Shown here piece after piece: positions 16,616 to 24,270 of a DNA stretch of 29,012 nt. Position 1 is the first letter of the stretch; the number at the start of each line of letters is the position of its first letter. Below the pieces are notes generated by a model. That model had not been told where the DNA came from, ran no database searches, and was given only the letters and a program-made list of their open reading frames with translations. The translations under genes were made by a program, and so were the position numbers. Source of the DNA: CAYOHP01 sp964403795 [NCBI: uncultured bacterium] (GTDB taxonomy: Bacteria > Muiribacteriota > UBA6191 > CAZXTJ01); the NCBI GenBank assembly GCA_964403795.1, contig CAYOHP010000083.1, positions 1 through 29,012 of the forward strand, given 5' to 3'.

Positions 16616-16643
16616 TTGAGGCCCCCTGGCCCCGTGCTACGGT
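16616..16643 (+). promoter_or_regulatory. Promoter of the FHA-GAF-cyclase gene
   Basis: TTGAGG (16616-16621), a 16-nt spacer and TACGGT (16638-16643) preceded by TG at 16635-16636 form a good extended -10 promoter. The predicted start near 16650 leaves a leader of about 38 nt before the ATG at 16688. It is divergent from the SPFH operon promoter about 50 bp away. Confidence 0.6.
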
Positions 16644-16687
16644 CGGGCTCGCGTTCCTCCGGTGGAGACCCGGGGCACGCCCTCCGT

Positions 16688-18805
16688 ATGTCGCAAGAGT
16701 CCGCTGTCCAGGGTGCCAGGCTCGTGGCCCTCAAGGGTCGCAGCCCGGGTGCCGTCTACGTCCTCGGCCCCGCCAACACCCTCGGACGCGACCCCGAGAA
16801 CACCATCCAGGTCCTCGACGAGAAGATCTCCCGGCACCACGCCGTCCTCCGCCGCTCCGACGGGAGCTGGACCCTCCAGGACCTGGGGAGCCGCAACGGC
16901 ACTTTCCTCGGAGGACAGCGGGTCTCGGGGGCGATCACCCTGAAGGGCGGGGAGGAGATCCTCCTCGGCGACACCCTCATGCGCTTCGAGCTGCTGGCCT
17001 CTCCCGCGCCCGGGACGGCCCGGTTCGATCCCCTCGAGCCCCTGGACCCATCCCTCCCTCCTCCCCGGACCGGAGTGAGCGGGATCCTGGTCCCCGCGCC
17101 TCCCATGCAGGAGGCCGGCCGGCCTTCCGCCAAGACCACCTCGGAGATCACGGTCCGCAACTCGGCACGGGGCTCGGTGGACCTCGACGAGCTCGAGATC
17201 AACCCCATGGTCCAGGCCGCCGCCGACGTCTCGGGCAAGGCCCTCTTCCAGGCCACCCAGGGCGTCTCGGTCGAGGAGCTGTCCCGCCGGCTGGCCGTGA
17301 GCTTCGAGATCAACAAGGCGCTGTCCCGCCTGATGGATCGCGAGGACCTGGCCGAGACCCTGCTCGAGGAGCTGTTCAAGGCCATCCCCGCCTCCCGGGG
17401 GGCGGTCCTGGTGAGCCAGGCCGGGGACGAACTCGAACCCCTGGCCGTGCGCGAGCCGGGGTCGAGCAACCAGGCCGGGCGGAGGATCCCGATCTCCCGC
17501 ACCCTGCTCGCAAGGGCGGTGTCCCGCCGCGAGGCCGTGCTCATGACCGACGTGTTGGCCGACACCGATCTGGCGGGCTCGGCCTCGATCGTGGCCCAGG
17601 GCATCAAGTCCGCGATCACGGCTCCCTTCATCTTCCGGGACGAGTTCCTGGGCGTGCTCCACCTCGAAGCCCGCAGCCAGAGCCGCTCCTTCAGCAAGGC
17701 GGACCTCGACCTGGTCGCCTCGGTAGCCTCCCAGGCGGCCATCGCCCTGGCCAACGCACGGCTGCTCGACCGGGTGAAGAAGGAAGCGGAGCACCGCACC
17801 AACCTCCAGCGCTACCTGGCGCCGGAGCTCGTCGAGCAGCTGCTCCAGGGCCGGATCAGCATGGAGATGGAAGGCGCCACCGCCCACGCCACCATGCTCT
17901 TCTCGGACCTCCGAGGCTTCACCTCGATGAGCGAGCGGACCCCTGGACGCGAGGTCTTCCGGTCCCTGAACTCCTATTTCCAGCAGATGGTCGACGTGGT
18001 GGTCGAGTTCGGCGGCTCGATCGACAAGTTCATGGGCGACGCCATCATGGCAGTCTGGGGCATCCCCAATCCGCGGGAGGACGACGCGGTCCGGGCGGTG
18101 ACGGCCGCCATCAAGATGCAGCAGGCCCTGGTGGCCTTCAACCTGGAGCGCGAGGCCCACGGGAAGCCGCCCTTCCACATGGGGGTGGGGATCAATTCCG
18201 GGCCGGTACTGGCCGGGAACCTGGGTGCCCGCCAGCGCATGGAGTACACCGTCATCGGCGACAACGTGAACCTGGCGAGCCGCCTCCAGGGTCTCACCGG
18301 GGCCGGGCAGATCCTGATCAGCGAGTCCACCATGGCCCTGGTCCGCCAGGTCGTGAACGCGGTCGAACTGCCGCCCGCCAAGGTCAAGGGCAAGCAGCAC
18401 CCGGTCAAGGTCTTCGAGGTCCGCGGGCTCCTCGCGGAGAGCTCCTCGGGCGGAGAGGACGAAGCCGCGCAACGGAGCCACGGTCGGGTCCGGACCTCGG
18501 TCCGGGTGGCACTCGTGAACGAGGCCACGGGGACCGTCCACGTCGGGGTGCTGACCGACATCTCGGCCGGGGGTGCGGGAGTGAAGTTCCTTCCCGAGCA
18601 GATCCGGGGCCTGGAACAGGGAGCTTCGGTGCGGTTGCCCTTCGGGGCCAGGTCCGAGAAGGACGCCCCGTCGGTGCGCGGCAAGGTGGTCCGGCTGATC
18701 CACGGCGCCGACAAGGCGGGCAACGTCCTGTTCAAGGCCGGGATCCAGTTCCTCGACCCGCCCGAGCTGGTCAAGGACCTGGCCCGCAGCCTGGTTTCCT
18801 TGTAG
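16688..18805 (+). CDS. FHA-GAF-class III adenylate cyclase-PilZ protein
   Basis: The 705-residue protein has an FHA domain (about 10-100; L-G-R, S-R-H-H and N-G-T intact, so phosphothreonine binding is likely) and a GAF domain (about 200-365). A class III nucleotide cyclase domain follows (about 385-575) and then a C-terminal PilZ domain (about 600-700). The cyclase keeps both metal Asp residues (D407, D451), the adenine-selecting K447/D525 pair, and N528 and R532 for the transition state, so cAMP synthesis is expected. PilZ retains R602-x3-R606 and D624-x-S626-x2-G629, the c-di-GMP-binding signature. Thus one soluble enzyme can read phosphopeptides, a GAF ligand and c-di-GMP. The ATG at 16688 fits the promoter; upstream frame extension is Pro/Arg-rich and unlikely. 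Confidence 0.93.
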   Translation: MSQESAVQGARLVALKGRSPGAVYVLGPANTLGRDPENTIQVLDEKISRHHAVLRRSDGSWTLQDLGSRNGTFLGGQRVSGAITLKGGEEILLGDTLMRFELLASPAPGTARFDPLEPLDPSLPPPRTGVSGILVPAPPMQEAGRPSAKTTSEITVRNSARGSVDLDELEINPMVQAAADVSGKALFQATQGVSVEELSRRLAVSFEINKALSRLMDREDLAETLLEELFKAIPASRGAVLVSQAGDELEPLAVREPGSSNQAGRRIPISRTLLARAVSRREAVLMTDVLADTDLAGSASIVAQGIKSAITAPFIFRDEFLGVLHLEARSQSRSFSKADLDLVASVASQAAIALANARLLDRVKKEAEHRTNLQRYLAPELVEQLLQGRISMEMEGATAHATMLFSDLRGFTSMSERTPGREVFRSLNSYFQQMVDVVVEFGGSIDKFMGDAIMAVWGIPNPREDDAVRAVTAAIKMQQALVAFNLEREAHGKPPFHMGVGINSGPVLAGNLGARQRMEYTVIGDNVNLASRLQGLTGAGQILISESTMALVRQVVNAVELPPAKVKGKQHPVKVFEVRGLLAESSSGGEDEAAQRSHGRVRTSVRVALVNEATGTVHVGVLTDISAGGAGVKFLPEQIRGLEQGASVRLPFGARSEKDAPSVRGKVVRLIHGADKAGNVLFKAGIQFLDPPELVKDLARSLVSL

Positions 18806-18816
18806 GTCCGGGGGAC

Positions 18817-18853
18817 GCCGACCCCGGGGCGCTCGCGAGGTCCGGGGGTCGGC
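18817..18853 (+). terminator. Candidate terminator after the cyclase gene
   Basis: A 9-bp perfect stem, GCCGACCCC (18817-18825) with GGGGTCGGC (18845-18853), encloses a 19-nt GC-rich loop. It lies 12 nt after the stop and is followed by ACCGTTTCT, a weak T-tract. The kinase promoter begins directly afterwards. Confidence 0.5.
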
Positions 18854-18860
18854 ACCGTTT

Positions 18861-18889
18861 CTGACCCCGGGGGCCCAGGGTGTTACAGT
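18861..18889 (+). promoter_or_regulatory. Promoter of the kinase/HEAT operon
   Basis: CTGACC (18861-18866) and TACAGT (18884-18889) are separated by 17 nt, and TG at 18881-18882 extends the -10. The expected start near 18896 gives a leader of about 14 nt to the GTG at 18910. Confidence 0.5.
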
Positions 18890-18909
18890 GGACCTCGGAA
18901 GGGACCCCC

Positions 18910-20733
18910 GTGGAAAGCCAGCCCTGCAGCCTCTGCGGGCACCCGGTCAGGGTCGCGGGGTTAGGGACCGGTGCCCGGATCCCCTGCCCCGCATGCAGCT
19001 GCGTGATCGAAGTGGTGGGCGGCGGGTCCGGCCGGGTCTTCGGCAACTTCGCCGAGGGGCACACCCTGGCGGCCCCCTCCGACACCCCGGGTTCCGGGCC
19101 GGGAAGCCCGACCCGCCCGCACCCGGCAGCCGCCAAGCCCCCGGGGAGCGAACGGGGGGAGAGCCCCATCCCAGGCTACGTGGTGATCGAGGAGCTCGGC
19201 CGGGGCGGCATGGCGGTCGTGTTCAAGGCCCAGCAGACCTCGCTCGACCGGATCGTGGCACTGAAGATCATGGCCCCTCGGCTCGCCAAGGACCCCGGGT
19301 TCGTCCAGAGGTTCGAGCGTGAGGCGAAGGCCCTGGCGGCCCTGAACCATCCCAACATCACCTCGATCTACGACCGAGGCCAGGCCGGCGACAAGATCTT
19401 CTTCGTGATGGAGTTCGTCGAGGGTCCCTCGCTCAGGGACATCATGAAGAACGCCGGGGGCCGTCTGCCCCAGGAACGCGTCCTCTCCCTGATGATCCAG
19501 GTCGCGGAGGCGCTGGGTTACGTGCACGACCGTGGGACCATCCACCGGGACGTGAAACCCGAGAACGTGCTGGTCGCAGCCGGCGACAAGGTCAAGGTCA
19601 CCGACTTCGGACTGGCCGCCATGACCCAGGCCAACCTCAATGTGAACCTGACCGGCGACGGCATGATGATGGGCACCCTCAACTACATGCCGCCCGAGCA
19701 GCGCTCCGACGCCAAGAGCGTCGACCACCGGGCCGACATCTACTCCTTCGGCGTGATGCTCTACGAGCTCCTCACCGGGTCGGTGCCGCTGGGGAAGTGG
19801 GACGCCGCCACCGCCCTGGTACCGGAGCTCGACGCCAGGTTCGACGAGGTCATCTCGATGTGCCTCAAGGCCAACCGGGTCGAACGCTACCAGCGCATCG
19901 ACCAGGCCGTGGCCGCGCTGCGGGAGATCCAGACCGGCCCCGGAGCCACCGCCGAGCTGAACATCCCGCTCCTGGGTGCCTCCGAATCCAGGAGCGCCCC
20001 GCCCCCTCGCCCTCGGGCCGATCGCAGCGCCCCTTCCCGGTCGGCCCCCACCCAGCCCTCGCCCCAGGGCGCCACCAACAACCGCGACCTCGAGGCCTTG
20101 GTGGAGGCCGCCCGCAAGGACATGCTGGCCCAGCGGACCAGGGGCCTGCCGACCAGGATCCACGATCTTCCTGGGATCGACCCGCCCAAGCGACGGCTCC
20201 GGACCTTCCTCGGGGGCCTGCTCCTGCTCCTGGCGGCGCTGGCGGGAGGCTACGCTTGGTTCGAGCCCACCGTGCTGGTGGGATTCCTGATGCACTTCCC
20301 TCAGGACCGGATCAAGACGGTGGAGAACACCAGCCTCCAGAAGGGCCTGGAACACGCCTACGCGTTCGCCCTGGCGAGAGTCCGCACCCTCGCCACCACC
20401 CAGCCGCGGGTCTTCCTCCAGACCCTCTCCTGGGACGACCCCGTGCTGATCCGAGGAGGCCTCAAGGCCCTGCGCCACTCCGATTCGGAGGACGCCGCCG
20501 AACTGGCCGCGGTCCGCCTGGGGGACGTCCGGGACGAGGTCTTCAAGGAAGCCGCCCAGACCCTCGGCCGGATGAAGGTCCCCGGGGCCCGGGCCCGCCT
20601 GGAGAAGGCCTGGACCGAACTGGAGCGACGTCGCCACGAGCCGGGTGCCGCCGACCGCGCCAGGTTCCTCGAGACCCTGATCCGGGCTCCCGGCGAGGAG
20701 CGCGCCCCGGAGGCGCCCGCCGGAGGTGGCTGA
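18910..20733 (+). CDS. Zinc-ribbon Ser/Thr protein kinase with membrane anchor
   Basis: The 607-residue Hanks-type kinase begins with a zinc ribbon (C6-x2-C9, C26-x2-C29). The kinase domain starts near 89 and keeps the ATP-binding K119, the catalytic H-R-D214 with K216, D232 of D-F-G and the P-P-E activation-segment motif, so it should be active. A Ser/Pro-rich juxtamembrane stretch follows, then one transmembrane helix (about 432-452) and a helical HEAT-like C-terminal region (about 470-600) probably outside the membrane. The GTG at 18910 has GGAAGGG 5 nt upstream. An upstream GTG at 18880 lies within the promoter. It overlaps the next gene by 8 nt. It could phosphorylate threonines read by the neighbouring FHA domain. 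Confidence 0.92.
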   Translation: MESQPCSLCGHPVRVAGLGTGARIPCPACSCVIEVVGGGSGRVFGNFAEGHTLAAPSDTPGSGPGSPTRPHPAAAKPPGSERGESPIPGYVVIEELGRGGMAVVFKAQQTSLDRIVALKIMAPRLAKDPGFVQRFEREAKALAALNHPNITSIYDRGQAGDKIFFVMEFVEGPSLRDIMKNAGGRLPQERVLSLMIQVAEALGYVHDRGTIHRDVKPENVLVAAGDKVKVTDFGLAAMTQANLNVNLTGDGMMMGTLNYMPPEQRSDAKSVDHRADIYSFGVMLYELLTGSVPLGKWDAATALVPELDARFDEVISMCLKANRVERYQRIDQAVAALREIQTGPGATAELNIPLLGASESRSAPPPRPRADRSAPSRSAPTQPSPQGATNNRDLEALVEAARKDMLAQRTRGLPTRIHDLPGIDPPKRRLRTFLGGLLLLLAALAGGYAWFEPTVLVGFLMHFPQDRIKTVENTSLQKGLEHAYAFALARVRTLATTQPRVFLQTLSWDDPVLIRGGLKALRHSDSEDAAELAAVRLGDVRDEVFKEAAQTLGRMKVPGARARLEKAWTELERRRHEPGAADRARFLETLIRAPGEERAPEAPAGGG

Positions 20734-22594
20734 GACGGAGGCTCCAGCCGGTCTCTGGGAGGACCTGAACTCCCCTGACCCCGCCACCCGCATGGATGCC
20801 CTGCGGTTCCTCGCCGAGGTCAAGAAGGACCGGAAGCTGGTAGGCGTCCTGCTCGACGTCGCCCAGCGCGATCAGGACCCCGCGGTCCGGGCCCTGGCCG
20901 GGCAGCTGGTCGAGAAGTTCAAGGACGACGTGAGCGGCCCCATCCAGCTCCCGTCCCAGCGTCCCGGGCCGCCCTCCCCCGGTTCCCCGGACCTCCGGCC
21001 GCTGGCGGAGCGGATCGCCCGGGGCGAAGCCCAGGGGCAAGGTCCCGGACCATTCCCGTTCCAGGGACCCGGTCCGTCCCCAGGCGGGTCGTCCGGGGGC
21101 TCCCCGGGCCAGAGCGGCAGCTCCCCCGGCGGACCGGGCTCCGGTCTGCTGGGCACCTCGACCGGCCTGGGGCCGGGTCCGCTCCCCGCGGTGCGCACCC
21201 CGGGGCTCGAGGAAATCCTCGCCATGCCCGATACGGTGAGGAAGATCGAGGCCGTCCGCAAGGCGGCAGCCGCCAAGGATCCGTCGGCCGCATCCCCGAT
21301 CCGCCGGGCGCTCGCCAACGAGTCCGACCCCTGGGTCCTGGCGACCCTCCTGAAGGCCCTCGGGGTGCTCGGCGACACCGGCGACCTGAACCTGGTCCAA
21401 CCCTTCCTCAAGCACCAGGACCTCCGGATCCAGGCCAACGCCATCGAATCGCTCGAGCTCTTGGGGGACGAACTGGCCTTCCCCCTGGTCTCCCCGATGC
21501 TCCAGGCCCAGGACCCGCGGATCCGCGCCAACGCCATCCGCTGCCTGATGAAGGTCGATCCCGAGGAGGCCTTCTCGACCTTGAAGCGCATGGCCCTGGG
21601 CGACTCGCTGACCAGCCGGGAGAGTGCCCTCTACTGCCTGGGCCTGGTCCAGCACCCGGGAATTCCGGCGGTCCTGGTCGACATGCTCGCCCGCGAGAGC
21701 GAGGACCGCCTGAAGGAGAAGCAGGTCGCCCTGCTCGCCGAGGAAGGCGGAGCCGAGGCCATCGGAGCCCTGGCCTGGGTGCGCGACAGCTCCAAGGGCC
21801 TGCTGGCCGAGGCGGCCCGCGAGGCGGTGGCACGCTGCCGCGAACGGGCCGCTATCCCCGAGTCGGAGGTCCTCCAGAGGAAGCTCGCCTTCGAGTCCGA
21901 ACGCGGCCTTGCCCCGGCTGGGGTGGGTGGGGTCGTGGCCTTCCCGACGGACGACGACGGTCCGGACCTCCCACCCCTGAAGGGCAGCCAGGTACCCAAC
22001 CCGGGAACCTCCATGGGGATGGCCCCGGGCCAGGGACCCGAGCCGGAAGGGAATCCCCGCGCCTCGGTCCCGGGCGGGATGGCCCTGCGCCCCGGAAAGC
22101 GCCGCAAGGAGGAGGAGACCCTTCCGGCCGCGGCGTCCCCGGGCTCCGCCGCGCTCGGGTTCATCAAGGAGAATCCCGGCTTCGTGGCGCTCTCGGGGGT
22201 GACGGGCCTGTTCGTGATGGGCGGCCTCTTTGCCCTCGGGTCCGGGATCGACCAGGTGACCACCCCGGTGGCCAACCCGAGCCGGGCCCCGATCCAGGTC
22301 GCCAGACCCACCCCGGGTCCGAGCAGCCCCGGGGAAGGTCCCGCCAAACCCGAGGCCGAGGAGCCCCAGGGGGACACGGTCAGTTTCGAGTGCGTTGTCG
22401 ACCACGTCGACCGGCGCCGCAAGACCGCCCTCCTGAAGCGGGACAACCAGCTCATCCTGGCCCTCTTCGACGCCCCTCCCCCCGAGGAGATCAAGAAGAA
22501 CGACCAGGTCTCGATCCGCGGCTGGTACACCGGGAAGGTCCGCTTCGGGGCCAAGTACCTGAAGGCCCAGGAGATGCGCAAGGTCGGGGACTGA
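20726..22594 (+). CDS. HEAT-repeat membrane protein with C-terminal OB-fold-like domain
   Basis: The start GTG at 20726 overlaps the kinase stop by 8 nt, implying coupled translation. The 622-residue protein has a short HEAT unit (about 15-70), a Gly/Pro/Ser-rich linker (about 75-160) and a longer HEAT-repeat array (about 165-380). A second low-complexity stretch, one transmembrane helix (about 486-508), a Pro-rich spacer and a compact beta domain (about 549-620) complete it. The last domain looks like the small OB-fold (tRNA_anti-like) modules found on envelope proteins, where they need not bind nucleic acid. The co-expressed kinase is the obvious partner. The function is unknown. A downstream ATG at about 20791 is an alternative start but lacks a binding site. 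Confidence 0.85.
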   Translation: MAETEAPAGLWEDLNSPDPATRMDALRFLAEVKKDRKLVGVLLDVAQRDQDPAVRALAGQLVEKFKDDVSGPIQLPSQRPGPPSPGSPDLRPLAERIARGEAQGQGPGPFPFQGPGPSPGGSSGGSPGQSGSSPGGPGSGLLGTSTGLGPGPLPAVRTPGLEEILAMPDTVRKIEAVRKAAAAKDPSAASPIRRALANESDPWVLATLLKALGVLGDTGDLNLVQPFLKHQDLRIQANAIESLELLGDELAFPLVSPMLQAQDPRIRANAIRCLMKVDPEEAFSTLKRMALGDSLTSRESALYCLGLVQHPGIPAVLVDMLARESEDRLKEKQVALLAEEGGAEAIGALAWVRDSSKGLLAEAAREAVARCRERAAIPESEVLQRKLAFESERGLAPAGVGGVVAFPTDDDGPDLPPLKGSQVPNPGTSMGMAPGQGPEPEGNPRASVPGGMALRPGKRRKEEETLPAAASPGSAALGFIKENPGFVALSGVTGLFVMGGLFALGSGIDQVTTPVANPSRAPIQVARPTPGPSSPGEGPAKPEAEEPQGDTVSFECVVDHVDRRRKTALLKRDNQLILALFDAPPPEEIKKNDQVSIRGWYTGKVRFGAKYLKAQEMRKVGD

Positions 22595-22637
22595 CCCCTC
22601 CCCCCGGCACGTCTGGCCGCCACCCGGGGCCGTTGGG

Positions 22638-22658
22638 TAGGATGGCCGCATCAGGAGG
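22638..22658 (+). promoter_or_regulatory. -10 element and Shine-Dalgarno of the cNMP-ATPase gene
   Basis: TAGGAT (22638-22643) resembles the -10 elements of the neighbouring genes, but no clear -35 is seen. AGGAGG at 22653-22658 lies 5 nt before the GTG at 22664 and fixes the start. Confidence 0.45.
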
Positions 22659-22663
22659 CCCCC

Positions 22664-24130
22664 GTGGACGAGAATGCCCGCTTCCTCCAGGCAGTGAGCC
22701 TTTTCTCCGAGCTGCCGGAGCCCGTGGTCCGCACCCTGGCGGGCAAGATGCAGGAACTCCACTTCGAGAAGGGCCGCCGCATCTGCGAGGAGAATCGCGA
22801 GGGCAACGCCCTCTTCATCATCAAGGCCGGGATCGTCCAGATCCACGTGGGCGAGGGGGCCGAGAAGAAGACCCTGGCCTACCTGAAGCGGGGCGACTAC
22901 TTCGGCGAGATGGCGGTGTTCACCGGCGACCCGCGGTCGGCCAGCGCCACCGCCATCGCCGAGGTCACCCTGCTCGGTCTCACCAAGGCCGATTTCGAGA
23001 CCGAGGTCCGGGCCAACCCCTCGATCGCCCTCGAGCTCCTGAAGACTCTCTCCCGCCGCCTGGCACGGGCCAACCAGCGGAGCGGATCGGCGGAATCCAA
23101 GGCCGGGAAGATCCTCTTCCTCTCGGGCAGCGAGAAGGGTGCCGGGAAGACCGCGGTGGCCCGCGATCTGGCCCATTCGCTGGCCAAGCTCTCGGGCAAG
23201 CGGGTCGTCCTCTTCGACCCCAACGTCCAGAACCCCTCGGTGGCCCACTCCGTAGGCGTGCGGGAGGACTGCGACCTGGCCAAGGAGCTGGTCTCCACCG
23301 AGCACCTCACCGTCGAACGCTACGTGAAGAAGACGCCCTGGGGGTTCTCGGTCCTCCTGCCCCAGCGGGTCGAGCGGACCACCTATCCGCTCAGGGAGAG
23401 CCACCACCACGTGCTGGTCAACGCCCTGGCCGAGAAGTTCGACTACCTGGTGGTCGACTCGAGTTCGACCATGGCCAAGCTGAACAAGCACCTGATGGAG
23501 TCGGCAGCCCGGATCGTGGTGGTGCTCTCGGGTCGCCAGCAATCGCTGGTCAATTTCCTGGAGCCCTTCGAGCGCATGATCCTGGGGCCGGGCGCGGTCG
23601 AACGCCGCAAGGTCGTCTACCTGTTGAACCAGAACGGCGGGGTGGTGGAGGACCCGGTCCGGCTCCTCGGCGGTCACGCCAAGGACATCGCCCTCACCCT
23701 CCCCCATGATCCCGAGGCCCTGAAGGCCGCCGACGACCGGGGCATGCCGGGTGCGGAGGCGGCTCCCGAATCGGGCTGGGCCAAGGCGGCCCACGAGACC
23801 GGGCGGGAGGTCTTCCTCGACCACTCGCTCGAACTCCTGCTCCCCGAACTCGAGGGCCGGGCCTCCCGCCTGGAAGCCCTGGTCCCGCGCCTGGCCGGGG
23901 ACCTGGAGCGGATCTTCTCCACTCCTCCCGAGCGCGGCGCGGTGGACCTGGAGGACGCCGACCGCGACTCCCTGCACGCCGCCCGGGCCCAGCGCCTTGG
24001 CGTGCGGGTCACCGAGTCGGTGATGACCGAGGGCATGGACGGCTTCCTGACCGCGGCCGAGAGCGCCCGCGAGTTCCTCGGCGAGGGCCAGATCCTGATC
24101 CGGATCGACGGCCGGCCGAGCCTGGTCTAG
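22664..24130 (+). CDS. Cyclic-nucleotide-binding domain fused to a MinD/ParA-like ATPase
   Basis: The 488-residue protein starts with a CRP-type cyclic-nucleotide-binding domain (about 5-130). The phosphate-binding cassette F80-G-E-M-A ... P-R91-S-A is intact, so cAMP or cGMP binding is expected. There is no DNA-binding helix-turn-helix. Instead a SIMIBI-class P-loop ATPase follows (about 148-340), with the deviant Walker A K158-G-A-G-K162-T, an A'-like D in V-V-L-F-D-P and Walker B V-V-D265. This is the MinD/ParA/CpaE type that places complexes on membranes or DNA. The last 150 residues are charged and helical and not recognised. With an adenylate cyclase three genes upstream, cAMP gating of the ATPase is a direct hypothesis. 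Confidence 0.9.
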   Translation: MDENARFLQAVSLFSELPEPVVRTLAGKMQELHFEKGRRICEENREGNALFIIKAGIVQIHVGEGAEKKTLAYLKRGDYFGEMAVFTGDPRSASATAIAEVTLLGLTKADFETEVRANPSIALELLKTLSRRLARANQRSGSAESKAGKILFLSGSEKGAGKTAVARDLAHSLAKLSGKRVVLFDPNVQNPSVAHSVGVREDCDLAKELVSTEHLTVERYVKKTPWGFSVLLPQRVERTTYPLRESHHHVLVNALAEKFDYLVVDSSSTMAKLNKHLMESAARIVVVLSGRQQSLVNFLEPFERMILGPGAVERRKVVYLLNQNGGVVEDPVRLLGGHAKDIALTLPHDPEALKAADDRGMPGAEAAPESGWAKAAHETGREVFLDHSLELLLPELEGRASRLEALVPRLAGDLERIFSTPPERGAVDLEDADRDSLHAARAQRLGVRVTESVMTEGMDGFLTAAESAREFLGEGQILIRIDGRPSLV

Positions 24131-24219
24131 GAGCCTGTCGGCCCGTTGGGCAGGGGCGCCCGCCCTCCGGGCATCGCCGCGCCCGGTCGGACCCGGGACG
24201 CCCGACCCGCCAGCGCGAA

Positions 24220-24249
24220 GACCCCCCGGCCCGGGAGGGCCAGGGGGTC
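24220..24249. terminator. Strong bidirectional hairpin terminator
   Basis: The arms GACCCCC-C-GGCCC (24220-24232) and GGGCC-A-GGGGGTC (24237-24249) pair over 12 bp with one C-A mismatch and a GGGA loop. It lies between the convergent cNMP-ATPase and SLH genes. There is no T-tract on either side, so termination would depend on the stem or on Rho. The rest of the 24131-24270 gap holds nothing else I can identify. Confidence 0.7.
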
Positions 24250-24270
24250 CCCTGGGAGCGTGGAGGGACT

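Noticed and set aside
15964-18864. Plus-strand frame of 966 codons across the coiled-coil gene and the cyclase gene
   Set aside because: It is antisense to the coiled-coil gene and out of frame with the cyclase, and its sequence is Arg/Pro/Gly-rich without domains.
22602-22629. Hairpin CCCCGG/CCGGGG after the HEAT-OB gene as a terminator
   Set aside because: It has only 6 bp with a 16-nt loop and no T-tract, so it could be chance in this GC content.
20543-23977. Minus-strand open frame of 1144 codons spanning the kinase, HEAT and cNMP-ATPase genes
   Set aside because: It is antisense to three genes with intact domains, has no recognisable domain itself and shows Gly/Leu/Glu/Val-rich shadow composition. 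High GC removes stop codons from this frame.
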